Shown piece after piece: positions 43,761 to 55,110 of a DNA stretch of 64,000 nt (position 1 is the stretch's first letter; each line of letters begins with the position of its first letter). The DNA is from Diphasiastrum complanatum (lineage: Eukaryota > Streptophyta > Lycopodiopsida > Lycopodiales > Lycopodiaceae). Position numbers and translations under genes: made by a program. Where the stretch lies: positions 24,199,391 through 24,263,390 of the forward strand of contig CM055107.1 of NCBI GenBank assembly GCA_029204225.1. The letters are read 5' to 3'. Below the pieces are notes generated by a model. The model worked only from the letters and a program-made list of their open reading frames with translations. It made no database searches and was not told the origin of the DNA.

Positions 43761-45935
43761 ATGGACCCTGTTATGCCCTCGGGTGAAGGACCGTCTTCAC
43801 CACCTCCTCCTCCTGATGTAGACACTAACCAGCTTGTTCAGGCCCTAAATATGCTGCAAAATCAAATTTTAGAAATGCAGGCCAAGCATGCCGCGGCCGA
43901 GCAAGAGTGGCGTTCTTCGACGCACTTCCGGTCCGTTGGCGCTTATCCAATGTTTAATCCAAAATTCTTTTCGGGTGAAAAGAAAGACCGGCTTCCCAAT
44001 GTGGTATTGCCGTGGCTAGATCGATGGAATAGTCATTTTTCCATGCACGATGCGCCTGATAGTACGAAAATCGCATCTGCTCTCATGTTTTTACGCGGAA
44101 AGGCGTTTACATGGTGGCAGGATCTTAAGGAGAGGGCTACAACCCCTTCTACATGGGACGCTTTTCAAGAAGCCTTTAAATCGGCTTTTCTTCCGGTGTT
44201 GGATGATTTTGAGCATTGGTGGCGTTTTGCCACCATGCAGATGGGTACTAGGCCGTTAGATGCCTATATTCAGGAATTCCAAGAAAATCTGCCTCGATTC
44301 GCCCCGCGAATCGATCCTATTTTGTTAAAATTACATTTTATCTTGGGGCTTCCAAAGGAATTTCAGCTACAAGTGCGGCGAAACCAACCGCAGACAATCG
44401 AAGATGTGGTTCGCTTTGCGAAAATCTTCGATGACGCCCATTTTGCCTCTCGCAAGGAGCAGGGTTTGCCCAAGGCTGAACAGAAAGAAAAGACATTTTT
44501 CAAGAAGCGGGGCAGAGACAAAACGGCGGACACCAATTCCCAAGGTGGGAAAAAGCGCGTCAAATTAGAGCGCGCCGACTACGACAAGGCGAGAACCGGC
44601 GGGCTGTGCTTCTCCTGCATGGAGAAGGGGCATCTTTCAAAAGATTGCCCAAAAAAAAAGCAAAAAAAATATGGTGGGCAACCTAAATCTTTTAAAGCGC
44701 CAGGTAATTCTAGTATTTCTTTTGTTGATTTATCCTTTAAGGATGGCACTAGTTGCAAGAATTGTTATTTTAATACAGCTATTTTTGGCCCCCATGATCT
44801 CATTCGTATGAATGGAGTTGTAGGACGCCAAGCTGTGACTGTTCTATTTGATGATGGTTCCACACATAACTTCATAAATGCTAAACTGGTGCAGAAGCTC
44901 AAGGCGGCTACCGCGCCAAGTAATCACTTGTATGTGGTGAAAATGGCGTCGGGGGAAGATCGACAAGCTTGGGATCAACTTGTCCCTCAGCTGTCGCTTC
45001 AAATCCAAGATTATGTTGAACCGCTAGATTATCATATTATGAACTTGGATAGCGTAGACATAATCTTAGGAAAAGAATGGTTTTATTCCAAAAACGAGTC
45101 TTTAAGAAAAGATTATGTTACTCATAGTATTTCTTTTTTGCATAAAGGCTCGTTGGTTGAGCTAAAAGGCGATGTAAATAAGCCTTTTGATCCTTTGGTT
45201 TCTGCTTTAGAAGTTGTAGAATATTTGAAAGATTCTGGTAACAAAGTTTATCTTTGTTTTTTAAAAGATGAAATTTATGTGGATGACCATGCAGTCCAGA
45301 GTCTAAATATTGATTTATCGCATTTGCCTTTGAATGTGTCTGAAAATAATCCCTTAAGTGTTAACTCACCTGAAGAAATAATATTTAACAAACTTAGGCA
45401 AGATTATAGCGATGTTTTTCCTAATAAACTCCCTGATGGCCTACCTCCCCAAAGAAGTGTTGACCATCAGATAGAGTTGCTTCCTGGTAGCCAACCTGTA
45501 TCTCTTTTTCCATACAGGGTTAGCATCAAGGAAGAGGATGAAATTTCTAAGCAGTTACAAGAACTCCTTAGGATGGGCCACATACGGCCTAGTAAGTCCC
45601 CTTGGGGAGCACCAATCCTTTTAGTTAGTAAAAAGGATGGCGGCACACGTTTGTGTGATGACTTTAAAAAGTTAAATGATTTAACCATCAAAAACAGATA
45701 TCCCTTACCTAGGATGGATGATCTTATGGATCGTCTGAATGGGGCTAAGGATTTCTCCAAGATTGATCTTAGATCAGGATACCATCAGATAAGGATTAGG
45801 AACGAAGATGTTCCTAAGACTGGATTTCGATCCAGATATGGCCATTATGAGTTTTTAGTGTTACCTTTTGGACTCACGAGTGTGCACAACTGTCGCGTGT
45901 CGTTAGTCATGCGTGACTCCTATGGAGGGAGATGA
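43761..45935 (+). CDS. Gypsy D gag-protease-RT N-terminus, fused into LTR
   Basis: One open frame of 724 codons from ATG 43761 ([13 protein letters not shown]; a non-ATG start three codons earlier is less likely). Capsid [57 protein letters not shown]; basic stretch; zinc knuckle [14 protein letters not shown]; protease [16 protein letters not shown], where the catalytic triplet reads Asp-Asp-Gly rather than Asp-Ser/Thr-Gly; a linker ([19 protein letters not shown]); RT up to VLPFGLT. The last 18 residues come from the LTR after the deletion. Gag could still be made; RT cannot be active because the YxDD motif is gone. Confidence 0.88.
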   Translation: MDPVMPSGEGPSSPPPPPDVDTNQLVQALNMLQNQILEMQAKHAAAEQEWRSSTHFRSVGAYPMFNPKFFSGEKKDRLPNVVLPWLDRWNSHFSMHDAPDSTKIASALMFLRGKAFTWWQDLKERATTPSTWDAFQEAFKSAFLPVLDDFEHWWRFATMQMGTRPLDAYIQEFQENLPRFAPRIDPILLKLHFILGLPKEFQLQVRRNQPQTIEDVVRFAKIFDDAHFASRKEQGLPKAEQKEKTFFKKRGRDKTADTNSQGGKKRVKLERADYDKARTGGLCFSCMEKGHLSKDCPKKKQKKYGGQPKSFKAPGNSSISFVDLSFKDGTSCKNCYFNTAIFGPHDLIRMNGVVGRQAVTVLFDDGSTHNFINAKLVQKLKAATAPSNHLYVVKMASGEDRQAWDQLVPQLSLQIQDYVEPLDYHIMNLDSVDIILGKEWFYSKNESLRKDYVTHSISFLHKGSLVELKGDVNKPFDPLVSALEVVEYLKDSGNKVYLCFLKDEIYVDDHAVQSLNIDLSHLPLNVSENNPLSVNSPEEIIFNKLRQDYSDVFPNKLPDGLPPQRSVDHQIELLPGSQPVSLFPYRVSIKEEDEISKQLQELLRMGHIRPSKSPWGAPILLVSKKDGGTRLCDDFKKLNDLTIKNRYPLPRMDDLMDRLNGAKDFSKIDLRSGYHQIRIRNEDVPKTGFRSRYGHYEFLVLPFGLTSVHNCRVSLVMRDSYGGR

Positions 45936-46255
45936 CCCACCTGGACTATGTATATAGAGGTGGATCTCCATGAGCTAGGTATTCATTCTCTCCTGGAGAA
46001 TGAAGAGCTCTTCCACTGGTGGTCAAGTCAGGACGAGTATCTAGGCCTCAGGATGTAGGTAGGTGAGGGTCGAGGGTAAGGCATGGTGGTATGGGACACC
46101 ATGGCTTACATGAGATCCGAGCTTGCTTGATGGTGGTCTGTAGCTCCAGTGCACGGGGGTGAGGTGGCAGTACCTCTATGGTTGGGTGGAAACTTAGCGT
46201 TCGTCACCTGTTTGTACTTTAGCAATGACCGGCATGACGATGGGGATTTCTAACA
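45879..46255 (+). repeat. Truncated 3' LTR of gypsy D
   Basis: Last 377 bp of the LTR; the first 150 bp and the polypurine tract are missing. Ends CTAACA beside ACTAC. Confidence 0.92.
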
Positions 46256-46260
46256 ACTAC

Positions 46261-47365
46261 CACCTCCTAAAATGACATATCTCTGAGTGTAACTAGGAGA
46301 ATATCTAGACAACATAGCTTCATTAGAGATGATATGAGCAAAAGCTCCAGAATCTATCTCAACTTCGGAAGTATTATCAGTAGAGTTAAAACAATCTTCT
46401 ACACAAACAAAAGCAACAGCTAGAGTGTTTTCCTCTTTGCTTGAGTTAGAAGAAAGTTGTTCCTCTTGATAAACATTGGCTTTACTATTGTTAGGCCTAG
46501 AATAGCATTTGAAAGATGAATGACCAGTTTTGCCACAATGTCTACAAGCTACTCTAGGTTTAGCCCAACATTTATCATGAGTATGTCTTGGCTTTTTACA
46601 ATAGTTGCAAAAAGATTTCTTTGACTTAGGCTCAGATGATTCCACTTTGGAATCTTTATTGTTTGGATCTTGCATGCTTGTAGCTTGAAATTGGTTTCCG
46701 TGTCCTTTTGCCTTACCCTTTCCTTTCTTCGCATATAAAGCTTTAGCTCCTCCTTGAGAAGGTGAGCTCCCTTGCCGCATGAGATACTCCTCTCGAAGGC
46801 TTTGAATGGCCTCTTCAAAGGATTTACCTGTAAGAACAGGTCGCATGTAGATGTAGGAGGGTGGTAGTGCTCGCAGCAGGTACGTAAGTTTCTCCTTCTT
46901 GGGAGTTATTCTACCTGTACTTTGTAGAGCACTAAACAAAGATTGTAACTTGAAAAGAAAAGTATCACAATCTAAAATTCCATCCCACTTTAAACTAGTA
47001 AGTTGCTCAAACAGATATAAGATTTGAGTTTGTGATTTAGACTCAAATCTTCGAGCAAGTTCATCCCACATCTCCTTTGCTGTAGCAGAATCGGCAACAG
47101 TGAGAAAGATATCTTCCGAAACGGTTTGGGAAATAATTACTTTAGCTTTCGAATCTGCATGCAACCGGGCGTGAAGATCTTTTAAATCTTCTTCATAAGC
47201 TGGTGTATTTATTACATCAGGTACATGCGGTTTGGGAATGGTCCCATCAACATAAGGCCACAGCTTCTCAGCTTGTAGGATCAGTCGAGTCTTTGATCTC
47301 CATGCAGGGTAGTTGGATCCATCTAGGATCGTTACTTTTGCATGAAAAGTAGAAGTAGAAGCCAT
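46261..47365 (-). pseudogene. Copia C gag and protease start (split by gypsy D)
   Basis: Starts at ATG 47365, one base after the primer site (MASTSTFHAKVTILDG). Gag capsid text NYPAWRSKTRLILQAEKLWP, EMWDELARRFESKSQTQIL, FEQLTSLKWDG; two zinc knuckles CNYCKKPRHTHDKC and CRHCGKTGHSSFKC; protease active site EIDSGAFAHI (usual form D-S-G-A). The frame is intact to VILGGGS, where gypsy D is inserted; downstream part resumes at 41723. It would otherwise be one long copia polyprotein. Confidence 0.85.
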
Positions 47366-47366
47366 A

Positions 47367-47378
47367 GCTCTGATACCA
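47367..47378 (-). promoter_or_regulatory. Primer-binding site of copia C
   Basis: TGGTATCAGAGC on the minus strand, one base from the LTR; the gag ATG follows almost at once, so the translation leader lies within the LTR. Confidence 0.85.
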
Positions 47379-47379
47379 C

Positions 47380-48466
47380 TGTTATATAATTGAAAATAGA
47401 GATAGAAAGGATCGTTAAATCGAGGTTTACCAACCTAGGAATCCTCGATGGTCTTCTACAACTCAAAATAGATCAAAATCAGCAACATGCAATAAAGATG
47501 CAAGCAAATACAGTGACATGCAATCAACATGCAAGCAACTGTTGAAACATGCAAGCAATCTGAAGAATTCTAGAGGCATGCATGCAACATGCATGGACTA
47601 GTACTTGCACATGCAAACGGAAATTGATAGCAGATTGTAATTCTGTCGACATGCAATGAATAGATCAAACTTTCGAAGTAATCGGATCTGCTGGCTATGC
47701 AGGGCAGCGAGCAAGATGAAGAGGATGCGAGCAGAAATTTGCATGAAACTTCCGTCAGAAACTTGCTACACAAACTAAAATGATAGTATATGCTGTAAGG
47801 AGCATTCTAACATCATTAATCCTGGAAATTGCTCCTCCAATTGGGTCGATTGGATCACGAATGCTTGTTGTCCATGAATTTCCAGCAAGAAGAACTTTAC
47901 ATTAGCAAGAATGCAAAGCAATAAATAGATCCAACAATACACCAATCTAGGATAGCATTACACTAGCATTAATTAGCAAGAGATTCTACCACAAAAACAA
48001 ATCACAAGAGCATATGTGAGAAGAAATCTCTCTCTCTCTCCAATAGTGCGCCCATCTAGGAGGAGGAGGTATCATTTATAGATTGGAAACAAATGATATG
48101 TGATGTACATGGCTTCCAAGTGTCAAAAGTAGGTGAAATAGGTGTCCCACATGCTAAGCATGCACTTTCCCTCTTCATGCAATGATTTGCCTTGGTCCAC
48201 AAGTTTCCTATATAGGAAAAATGCGCCCTCCTACAACATGAGAAAATTCATATAGTTCCAACATATAGTTGGTAGCATGTAAAATTACCCCCTAGGGTCC
48301 CATGTACAACTTATGGGCCTGCTCAAGGTTTTAAAACCTTTACAATAAATTTTTATAATGTTTACAAACTTGGTAAGCCTATTTAAACTTTGAGAGAATA
48401 CAACGCAAATTAAAATTGCGTAGCGCTAAAATACATGGTGAAATTGATCAAACTTAAACCATAACA
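47380..48466 (-). repeat. 5' LTR of copia C
   Basis: 1,087 bp; differs from the other LTR by scattered substitutions and small indels (for example an extra 11-12 bases near 47955). Confidence 0.9.
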
Positions 48467-48471
48467 GACAC

Positions 48472-48740
48472 CACTTTATTGAGGGCCATGCTTCTACTGA
48501 GAAGCTTGCACCACGTTATTATGGACCTTATTGCATATTGGAGGTTCTTAGTCCTGTGACATATCGGTTGCAGCTTCCTTCTTCGACACGGGCCTGTGAT
48601 ATATTCCATGTCAGTTTATTACGTGCTACTATTGAGGATGATGCTCCTCGTGATGCTAAGTTTCCTACTGATCCAAGGTTGCTGCTTGATCCTATGCTGC
48701 CTCTTCATTTCACGACGGGGCTTTCTTTTGTGTCGGGGAG
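48472..48740 (+). pseudogene. Gypsy A integrase C-terminal tail
   Basis: In frame with 37697-37728 once copia C is removed: EKLAPRYYGPYCILEVLSPV, TYRLQLPSSTRACDIFHVSL. A typical gypsy integrase C-terminal (GPF/Y) module, then the polypurine tract and 3' LTR. Confidence 0.8.
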
Positions 48741-49143
48741 AGTTATGGACTTGGATCTTTACATTCACCACGTCCATTCGCACCTACTTTACCTTTATCT
48801 TTTATGCATAAGCAGGCCTTGGGCCCTCTATTTTATTGTTCACTGACATTTAGACTATATGGTTGGCCTTGGTCCCTATTATTCATTTATTGACATATTA
48901 CCTTGGAGGGGGGCCCTCTTGGAAGGCACACTATTTTCCCTCCCAGTTGACTCTTATCCTTTGGACCACTTTTTAGGGCTTCCTGTTGGGTATAAGTAGG
49001 GCTCCAGTGTCACTTTCATTTTCAGCTTATGATATGGATCTCTCTCCTTTAGCCTCCTTAGTCTCTTGCTTGTTAGGATCAAGTCTTGCATTTGTGCTAT
49101 TTTCTAGTTTAGCCTTAGATTACTTGTGGATCCGATCGTAACT
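48741..49143 (+). repeat. 3' LTR of gypsy A
   Basis: 403 bp, AGTTATGGACTTGG ... GATCGTAACT, then CCATA (target duplication). A few small indels against the 5' LTR. Confidence 0.88.
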
Positions 49144-49148
49144 CCATA

Positions 49149-49445
49149 TAAATGTGATATTTATAAATGGCTCTACTAAAATCAGCCCCTAAAAAATGCT
49201 TGCTAACTTGTATTCATCATTCCTTAAAAGGAGTTTGGCACATTTCAGGCCTTTTCATGCTACATCAAACAATACAAGATGACCTTCCAACGAAATACTA
49301 AATGGCATGAGGACTTTTCTTAGCCCACACTTTTTTATTGTGAACTTGATTGGCATGATCAAATACTACAAGCATCATTGTTTTATCTTTTATACTGAAC
49401 AAGAATGTTAAACATTGTATACGAGAATATGGTACTGGTGAGTAC
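49149..49445. other. Host intron between gypsy A and the exon at 49446
   Basis: Continuous with 27455-30701 once gypsy A and one copy of CCATA are removed. No other feature seen. Confidence 0.6.
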
Positions 49446-49567
49446 CGCCAATATGCTACACTGATGACTCCCGCAGCCAAGAGAGGTAAAATGGACACAG
49501 TTCCCGTCCACTCGTCAAATCTTTCAATGATAAATACTGCCATGATGGAGGCAAACGCAACAGTCAT
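49446..49567 (-). CDS. Host gene exon: ceramidase-like, middle membrane helices
   Basis: The acceptor is GGTGCAG ending at 49568. The exon starts with ATG in frame (MTVAFASIMAVFIIERFDEW) and continues with a second hydrophobic stretch (ILPLLAAGVISVAYW). It follows directly on '...DRLP' of the previous exon, giving the family junction 'WDRLP-MTVAF'. The donor is GTACTC at 49445 (weak after GT, but the phase fits: it ends two bases into an Arg codon). The right end of gypsy A is only 298 bp downstream in the intron. Coding text is undamaged. Confidence 0.88.
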
Positions 49568-52179
49568 CTGCACCAACAAGTTGATGACAAAACTAACAAC
49601 TTAAGAATGCAATACCCTTGCATGCAATATGGAATGAAAGCATTTCTATCTGTCAAATACAACTCTATAACCAGCCTCATTCGCATTTGCAATGCCCTTA
49701 CCATTTACAGCTATATGTGCTCTAATCTGTATCTAGCATACTGATAAACTTTTTAAGGCTAGTATTCATGATTCTTTAAAATAGCCATAGATTAAATGTA
49801 CAAGCACACTTATTAGGCAAGACCACTCTAGATACTTCAAATTTTTAGGGGAACTATTAGAAAAATTAGCTAAACTATAGTAAAAATAATAGTAGGATTG
49901 AATTCTGCAACAATCACTTTCCTTCTCCAAGGAGTTTTAACTCCAAAGTGAAGGATATATCACCTTTATACTACACTCTTTGAGATGATCAAACAAATCT
50001 TTTTTATTTCAGTAAGTCATGTGAGGCAATACAATCTCCTTTGTTTGGTGGAGTTCGGGCTAATTCCACATGCTTGTGCAATTAATTTTGGAAATATTTG
50101 TACAGAGCTTGTTCAAAAGTTAAGGTAGATTATGAGTCCAGAGAGTGGCATGACCTCAAATTTCTTCATTGACTCTCGAAGTCAATGGAGAAATTTAAAG
50201 TACATATTAACTTATGAAAAGTCAAATAACAAAGTATAGGAGGTCACAAAAACAATTCACTATAAAGGCAGTTGATTTCATCATCCGCTACAGTTTGGTA
50301 ACGGATTTCAAGTAACTTTCATACCAGGTTCAAAATTTGCATCCTTTCAATGGCCAAGATGAGGACTAAAGAGCAAAAACAAGGGCTTACTTTGTTTTCA
50401 AGGTTTAAGAGGTCCATAAAATTTTCCACGTTCACGCCTAAGACTAGGAGATTTAAGCCAACCAAATTTTAGGATCATAGTTGTTTTTCCTTTTCATGCA
50501 AATAATGTATATTGGTAATTCTAGGATAGGTAATAACAGACAAACCCATTCCGCGGTTTTGGGGTCGAGGTGTATTGCCCCAAAACTTCTTAAGAAAATA
50601 CTCAAAAATACTCCAAGTCAACTTGCTCCGCCTCTTCTCATCAAGGGCCATGCATAGCTGCCTTTCTATTACTTTTGAAGGATCCTCTTCAAGATGATCA
50701 TTATGTTTCAAGCAAGACCAGCCAAAGATCCATGAATATTTTAAATTCGAATTAGTGTTTAAGAACCAGTTCAAAACATGGAACAATTAACGGATGTCTA
50801 TCACAAAGGTATATGGAGAGTAGTCATACAGGGGTCGGGATTGGATGAAACTTGGCCAATATCCATACGACTGTGTGTGGGTTCCAGACAAGTGATATTT
50901 GAAAAGAAATGTCCCAAAGATGCATGCATAAGTATCATGCGTGGCTAACCATCCAAAAGAGCTGTGCAAAGATGAGAGCTACCCAACTAACTCTAACAGC
51001 ATAGTACATCTTATATGTTTGGCAAGATTTGGTGACCTCAACGTCTCATGCAATCTCCATTTAAAAGACTCATGGCAAAACGTTGGAAGAAAGGGAATCA
51101 GCCCATGAGAAAAGAGGATAGCAGAGGTCCATGGACGTATAATGCTGACCTATTAAAGGCAGATTGATCATGAAACAGAACTCTCTGCGTGAAAAAGGAC
51201 ATGAAGATTAATTTTAAAAATAACTGATTTGGACCAAAGACGAAATGCAAACATAGTAGCTTCATCCGTTGCAAAAAGGAGAGATATATTTTGAGGCTAT
51301 GAATTATGAGTTGGAAAACGTAACGATAACTTTTATTTCCAGCATGACCCGCTCGTAGTGAAGATTGAAATGAAATGGATTGAAGCTATTGACAAGCAGA
51401 GCTTCTAGCCATAGGGAACAAGGTCAATTTGACCAATGTACAGAACGTGGATCCCACACGTTTTAGATGGAACAAATCTTTTAGTAAACTTTTGAAAGTA
51501 AAAAATTTCAATTCGACTTACGTACTTACAATATTTGAGGCCCTAAAGATGTAAGGTATGGATATCATTGCAAGTAGAATAAACAACTTGCATTTAAAAA
51601 GGTCTAGACTGTGCAGAAAGTTGACATTTGGAGCAATCCTATGAAGGATCTTCAGGCTTGTCCTTTTTTTAACCTTCAAGTTTGTGTCAATTCGTACAAT
51701 TGGTGCACGCATGCAGACATTTGTGCTAAAAAAAGTTCCACGCTGGTAATAAAAAAAGTTCATTGATTGTGAGTTATCAAAGAACGGACCTCCTCCACAG
51801 AGCCAGTTACACCAAAAGGGAGATAGGAAGGCTTGAGGTTAACTTCTCATTGCTACACTTGGCACTCGGCCCAGCAGTTTCTATCTCGACAAACTCTGTT
51901 GATATCACCTCCCACGATCATTGCTACTACGACTTCTGTTCCTACTACAGTTGAATCAACTAGAGAATAGATTATAGAGTTAGACATATCTTGAGCTATA
52001 CCCATTGTAAATTAGAGCTATGAAAAGTAGTTTTGAACAGCAACCTTTCTTCCACTTTTTGGTTAAGACATAGATGAGAAATTTCACATCCTTATTTATC
52101 TGATTCAAAGGATATTTCAAAAAGATCTACCTGATGCTGTGTTTGATCTGCAGTCCCATACATGCCAAAAAGATACCAT
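49568..52179. other. Host intron sequence, no feature seen
   Basis: AT-rich; only short chance frames on both strands. Part of the 8.9-kb intron that also holds the hAT element. Confidence 0.45.
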
Positions 52180-52195
52180 AGACGAGCTCAGACAT

Positions 52196-52330
52196 GAGGG
52201 TCCGGGCCGGAATGCCCGCGTCCGCGTCCGCGTCCGACGCCTGGCGCGTCCGACCCCCGGACGCGGGGTGGGACGCGTCCTTTTGTTTTTTTTTGGCTGG
52301 ACGCGTCCGGGCCCCGGACGCGTTTTTTTT
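52196..52330. repeat. Left subterminal GC repeats of the hAT element
   Basis: Repeated GCGTCCG, CCGGACGCG and GGACGCGTCC units in both orientations, mirrored at 58165-58225. Candidate transposase-binding sites; can also fold on themselves. Confidence 0.7.
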
Positions 52331-52435
52331 TTTTTAAGAAAAAACAAATAACAAAAGGCACGGGCCCCGCGGACTGTTTCGCAGAAGCCCAAGAGCAGAG
52401 AAAGAGGGCGGGAGAGGGAGAGAGAGAGTGAGTGG

Positions 52436-52440
52436 GAGAG

Positions 52441-52492
<52 letters not shown>

Positions 52493-52850
52493 TGTTTGTG
52501 TGTGTGTGTGTGTGTGTGATGAGTTGTGTGTGTGTGTGAAAATTGTATGGTAATTTATGTGTGTGTGTGTGTGTGTGGATATTGTTGATTTGTGTGCATA
52601 CAGATGTGTGTGTGTGGTGATCTGTGTGTGAGAGAGAGAGAGGAAGAGACAGAGAGTGTGAGGGACGGAGAGAGAGAAGATTTGTGTGTGTGCACGCGTG
52701 TATGAGACATGGTGTGTGTGTGTGTGAGTTTAGGATTTAGGTTTTAGGGTGCTTGGGTTTGAGGTTTAGGGTTTAGGGTGGGAGAGAGAGAGATTGGATT
52801 TGCGTGCTTCTGTGTGTGTGCGCGTGAGAGAGAGAGAGAGAGAGAGAGAG
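52436..52850. repeat. (GA)n and (GT)n microsatellites with TTTAGGG-type motifs before transposase
   Basis: GA runs at 52446-52489 and 52827-52852, TGTG runs between, and GGTTTAGGGTTTAGGGTG at about 52763-52780. AAACCCTA ('telo-box') motifs are known in plant promoters; this is likely the transposase promoter and leader rather than a telomere. Confidence 0.6.
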
Positions 52851-52854
52851 AGAT

Positions 52855-54665
52855 ATGGCTGCTCGTCCCATTTGGGATGAGGTGGAGGTGATGCCCGACA
52901 AAAAGTGGCGTTGCCCTTTTTGTCGAAAGCAGTTCACAGGGAACGCCTCTCGGGTTCGAGCACATTTGGGTGGGTTGCGAGTCCGACCCACGGGGGGACG
53001 CTACGGAATCGGCGTTTGTATGGTCATCCCCGCTGCGGAGAGGGCTCGCATTATCGAGACAAATTCTGAGCCAGCAGCTGAGCCCGGCGAGCTGTCCACA
53101 GATGCCGCGGACTCTATTTCCACTGGTGCACCCACTGCCACCGCCCCTGCCACACCCAGCGCACCGCCACCACCGCCGCATCTGCACCCGCCACCGCCGC
53201 TGCAATCGCACCCACCACCACCTCCGCCTCCGCCACAGCCACCCGTACCCCCTCCGCCAGTACTCCCCATGGATCCACAGCCTCCACTGCTGCACCTACG
53301 CCTCTGCCATCACCGTCACATCTGCACGGCCCGTCCACATCCTCCGCTTCCGCACCTGCACCTATGCCACCACCTCCAGATCCGCATCGTCCATCCACAT
53401 CCTCCCAACCATCCACATCCCAAGGCACCAGACAGATGTCCATGCCGGGATCTTTCAGAGAGGGGCAGCACAGAGAGGCCACCAGGACCATAGCATAGAT
53501 GTTCTATGACCTGAACCTCCCCTTTATCATGGCATCATCCCGCATCTTTCGAGAGGCTATCTCGAAAGTTGCAGTCTGCGGGCCCGGCTACACACCACCC
53601 ACAGCCGACGCACTACGCGGCCCTTTGCTCCAGGACCGTGCATCAGTCAGAGAGAGACTGGCCGCACTGCATGAGGCTTGGGATAGATACGGCTGTTCCA
53701 TCATGGCTGATGGGTGGACTGATCGTCGCACACGTCCACTCATCAACGTGATTGTTTCTAGTTGTTACGGTTCCATGTTCTTGCGCAGCATCGACGCCTC
53801 CGAGGCAGGGAGAGTGCATTCGGCCGAGTACATCTACGGCATCATTCGCGCAACGATAGAGGAGGTCGGGCCACAGCGCGTTGTCGAGGTATAATCTTCT
53901 TTCATTAGTTGCTTGGTCATTTATTGCTTAATGTTGATACAATAGTTTTGCGTAGTTTTCGATTGATTGCAATGTGTTTCCAAGCTGTGAACTGATCGTG
54001 TGAACGTATCGTGAAAGCTTGTGACGGACAATGCGTCCAACTGCCGCGGTATGGGGGAGCTTCTTATGGCAGACTACCCCTCCATTGTCTGGACTCCATG
54101 TGCCGCACACTCACTTTACCTCCTCCTGCATTCCATCGGGCGCCTGCCTTGGGTCAGTGAGATTCTCACGAGGGCACTTGCGGTTGTGGACTTCGTCACA
54201 CGCAAGCGCCGCATGACAGCCCTTTTCCGCACATTCAGCAGGTAAGCTGCTACTTATTTTTTGGCTCATTCAAAATGCTTCTTTATTTTTTGCTCGTTTC
54301 ATGTGTGCCTCTCATTCCGTTTGTCAATGCAGGCTCGACTTGAAGAAGCCCGCTCGCACCCGCTTCGCCTACCAGTTCATCATGCTTGAGCGGCTACACA
54401 AGCTCAAGGGTGAATTGCGGCACATGGCCACTTCTGCAGAGTTCACCGCCATGGACCTGTCCATGACCCCAGAGGGCTTGGCCTTCCACGACATCTTATT
54501 CATGGAGCCTTTCTGGGTGGATATGCAGCAGCTGATGGACGTCATGCGCCCCATCTACTCTGTTCTGAGGCTCGTTAATCGCGAGGGGTGCACAATGGGC
54601 CTCATTTACGAGTTCATGGACCGCATAGGCGAGTCTCTCCAACGTTCTGAGCTGGACCCTGCCAG
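52855..54665 (+). pseudogene. hAT transposase (BED zinc finger, DUF659, ribonuclease-H-like core)
   Basis: Exon 1 starts MAARPIWDEVEVMPD with a BED finger WRCPFCRKQFTGNASRVRAH. A Pro/His-rich region follows in which the frame shifts (53100-53270), and TAG at 53496-53498 interrupts REATRTIA-MFYDLNLPF. The DUF659 part reads CSIMADGWTDRRTRPLINVI and ends at donor GTATAA 53889. Exon 54018-54241: LVTDNASNCRGMGELL, WTPCAAHSLYLLLHSIG. Exon 54333-54665: KKPARTRFAYQFIMLERL, MEPFWVDMQQLMDVMRPIYS. The next expected part, the hAT dimerisation domain, is missing. It would have cut and pasted hAT ends; now inactive. Confidence 0.8.
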
Positions 54666-54747
54666 GTATAACTTTTTTCCATCTCACCATCCTTACTTCC
54701 ATTTCGCAATCTGTTTCGTCCTGTTGCCTCATCATGCCCCCTTTCAG

Positions 54748-55110
54748 ATGATGGCTGGTCAGAGTTTGCGAGGGAGACAGAGGCTGCTGCCCAGAGACAG
54801 ATAGCGCAGAGACGACTCAAAGCATCATAGGCAGGCAGTTCTTCCCAGAGACCCCCCCGTGGCAGAGGGAGACCCTCAGGCAGGAGTGTACCACAGAGGG
54901 TTCCTTCCGACAGAGCCAGAGGCAGGCCAGCCAAGAGGGGACGCACTGATGATTTTTCTAGTCGTCTCTTGGCAGGCGTTGGCCCAGACTAAGAGGAGTC
55001 CCAGATGCCTCCAGACTCCCAGCCAGACTTTGTATTTGACACCCCTGCAGATGCATCTGGCACGCAGAGGGATGATTTTTTTAGCACAGACTTGTAGATA
55101 CTGATACACA
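54748..55110 (+). pseudogene. hAT transposase C-terminal tail remnant
   Basis: After acceptor CTTTCAG the frame encodes DDGWSEFARETEAAAQRQ, then broken RG-rich text (PPRGRGRPSGR, ARGRPAKRGRTDDF) and an acidic end. Its phase does not match the exon ending at 54665, which agrees with loss of the exons between. Confidence 0.55.

Larger units (their letters stand above)
41729..46255 (+). mobile_element. Ty3/gypsy element D, pol and 3' LTR deleted (4.5 kb)
   Basis: Exact target duplication ACTAC at 41724-41728 and 46256-46260, inside copia C. 5' LTR 41729-42255 (527 bp, TGTTAC...CTAACA), primer site 42258-42270, leader, one intact gag-protease-RT-start frame, then an abrupt fusion at 45879 to the last 377 bp of the LTR. 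The two copies of those 377 bp have the same length and differ at about 7 sites. It lacks most of RT, RNase H and integrase. Confidence 0.93.
37729..48466 (-). mobile_element. Ty1/copia element C, interrupted by gypsy D
   Basis: 10.7 kb including gypsy D; about 6.2 kb of its own. LTRs 37729-38803 and 47380-48466 start TGTTATATAATTG and end ACCATAACA. Flanks AACAC (37724-37728) and GACAC (48467-48471), a target duplication with one mismatch. Minus orientation: primer site TGGTATCAGAGC at 47367-47378, gag at 47365, then protease start, [gypsy D], integrase, RT, RNase H, polypurine tract AGGAGGGAGC before the 3' LTR. It landed 37 bp from copia B. Confidence 0.92.
30707..49143 (+). mobile_element. 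Ty3/gypsy element A (host of a three-level nest)
   Basis: Full span 18.4 kb; about 5.8 kb of its own after removing copia B and copia C. Target duplication CCATA at 30702-30706 and 49144-49148. LTRs 30707-31116 and 48741-49143 begin AGTTA and end TAACT. Primer site TGGCATCAGAGC (31117-31128) follows the 5' LTR with no gap; a purine tract (GTGTCGGGGAG, 48730-48740) precedes the 3' LTR. Coding is gag, protease, RT, RNase H remnant, integrase, all broken. It lies antisense to the host gene in its largest intron. Confidence 0.9.

Noticed and set aside
50475-50969. Minus-strand frames in the 8.9-kb intron as extra host exons
   Set aside because: The exons on either side already join in phase and family motif order (WDRLP to MTVAF), leaving no room for another exon.
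52735-52785. TTTAGGG repeats as an interstitial telomere
   Set aside because: Only two or three units within a GT/GA-rich leader; better explained as a telo-box-like promoter motif of the hAT gene.
53001-53491. Gly-rich and Val-rich minus-strand frames opposite the hAT transposase
   Set aside because: Antisense shadows of the His/Pro-rich transposase linker.
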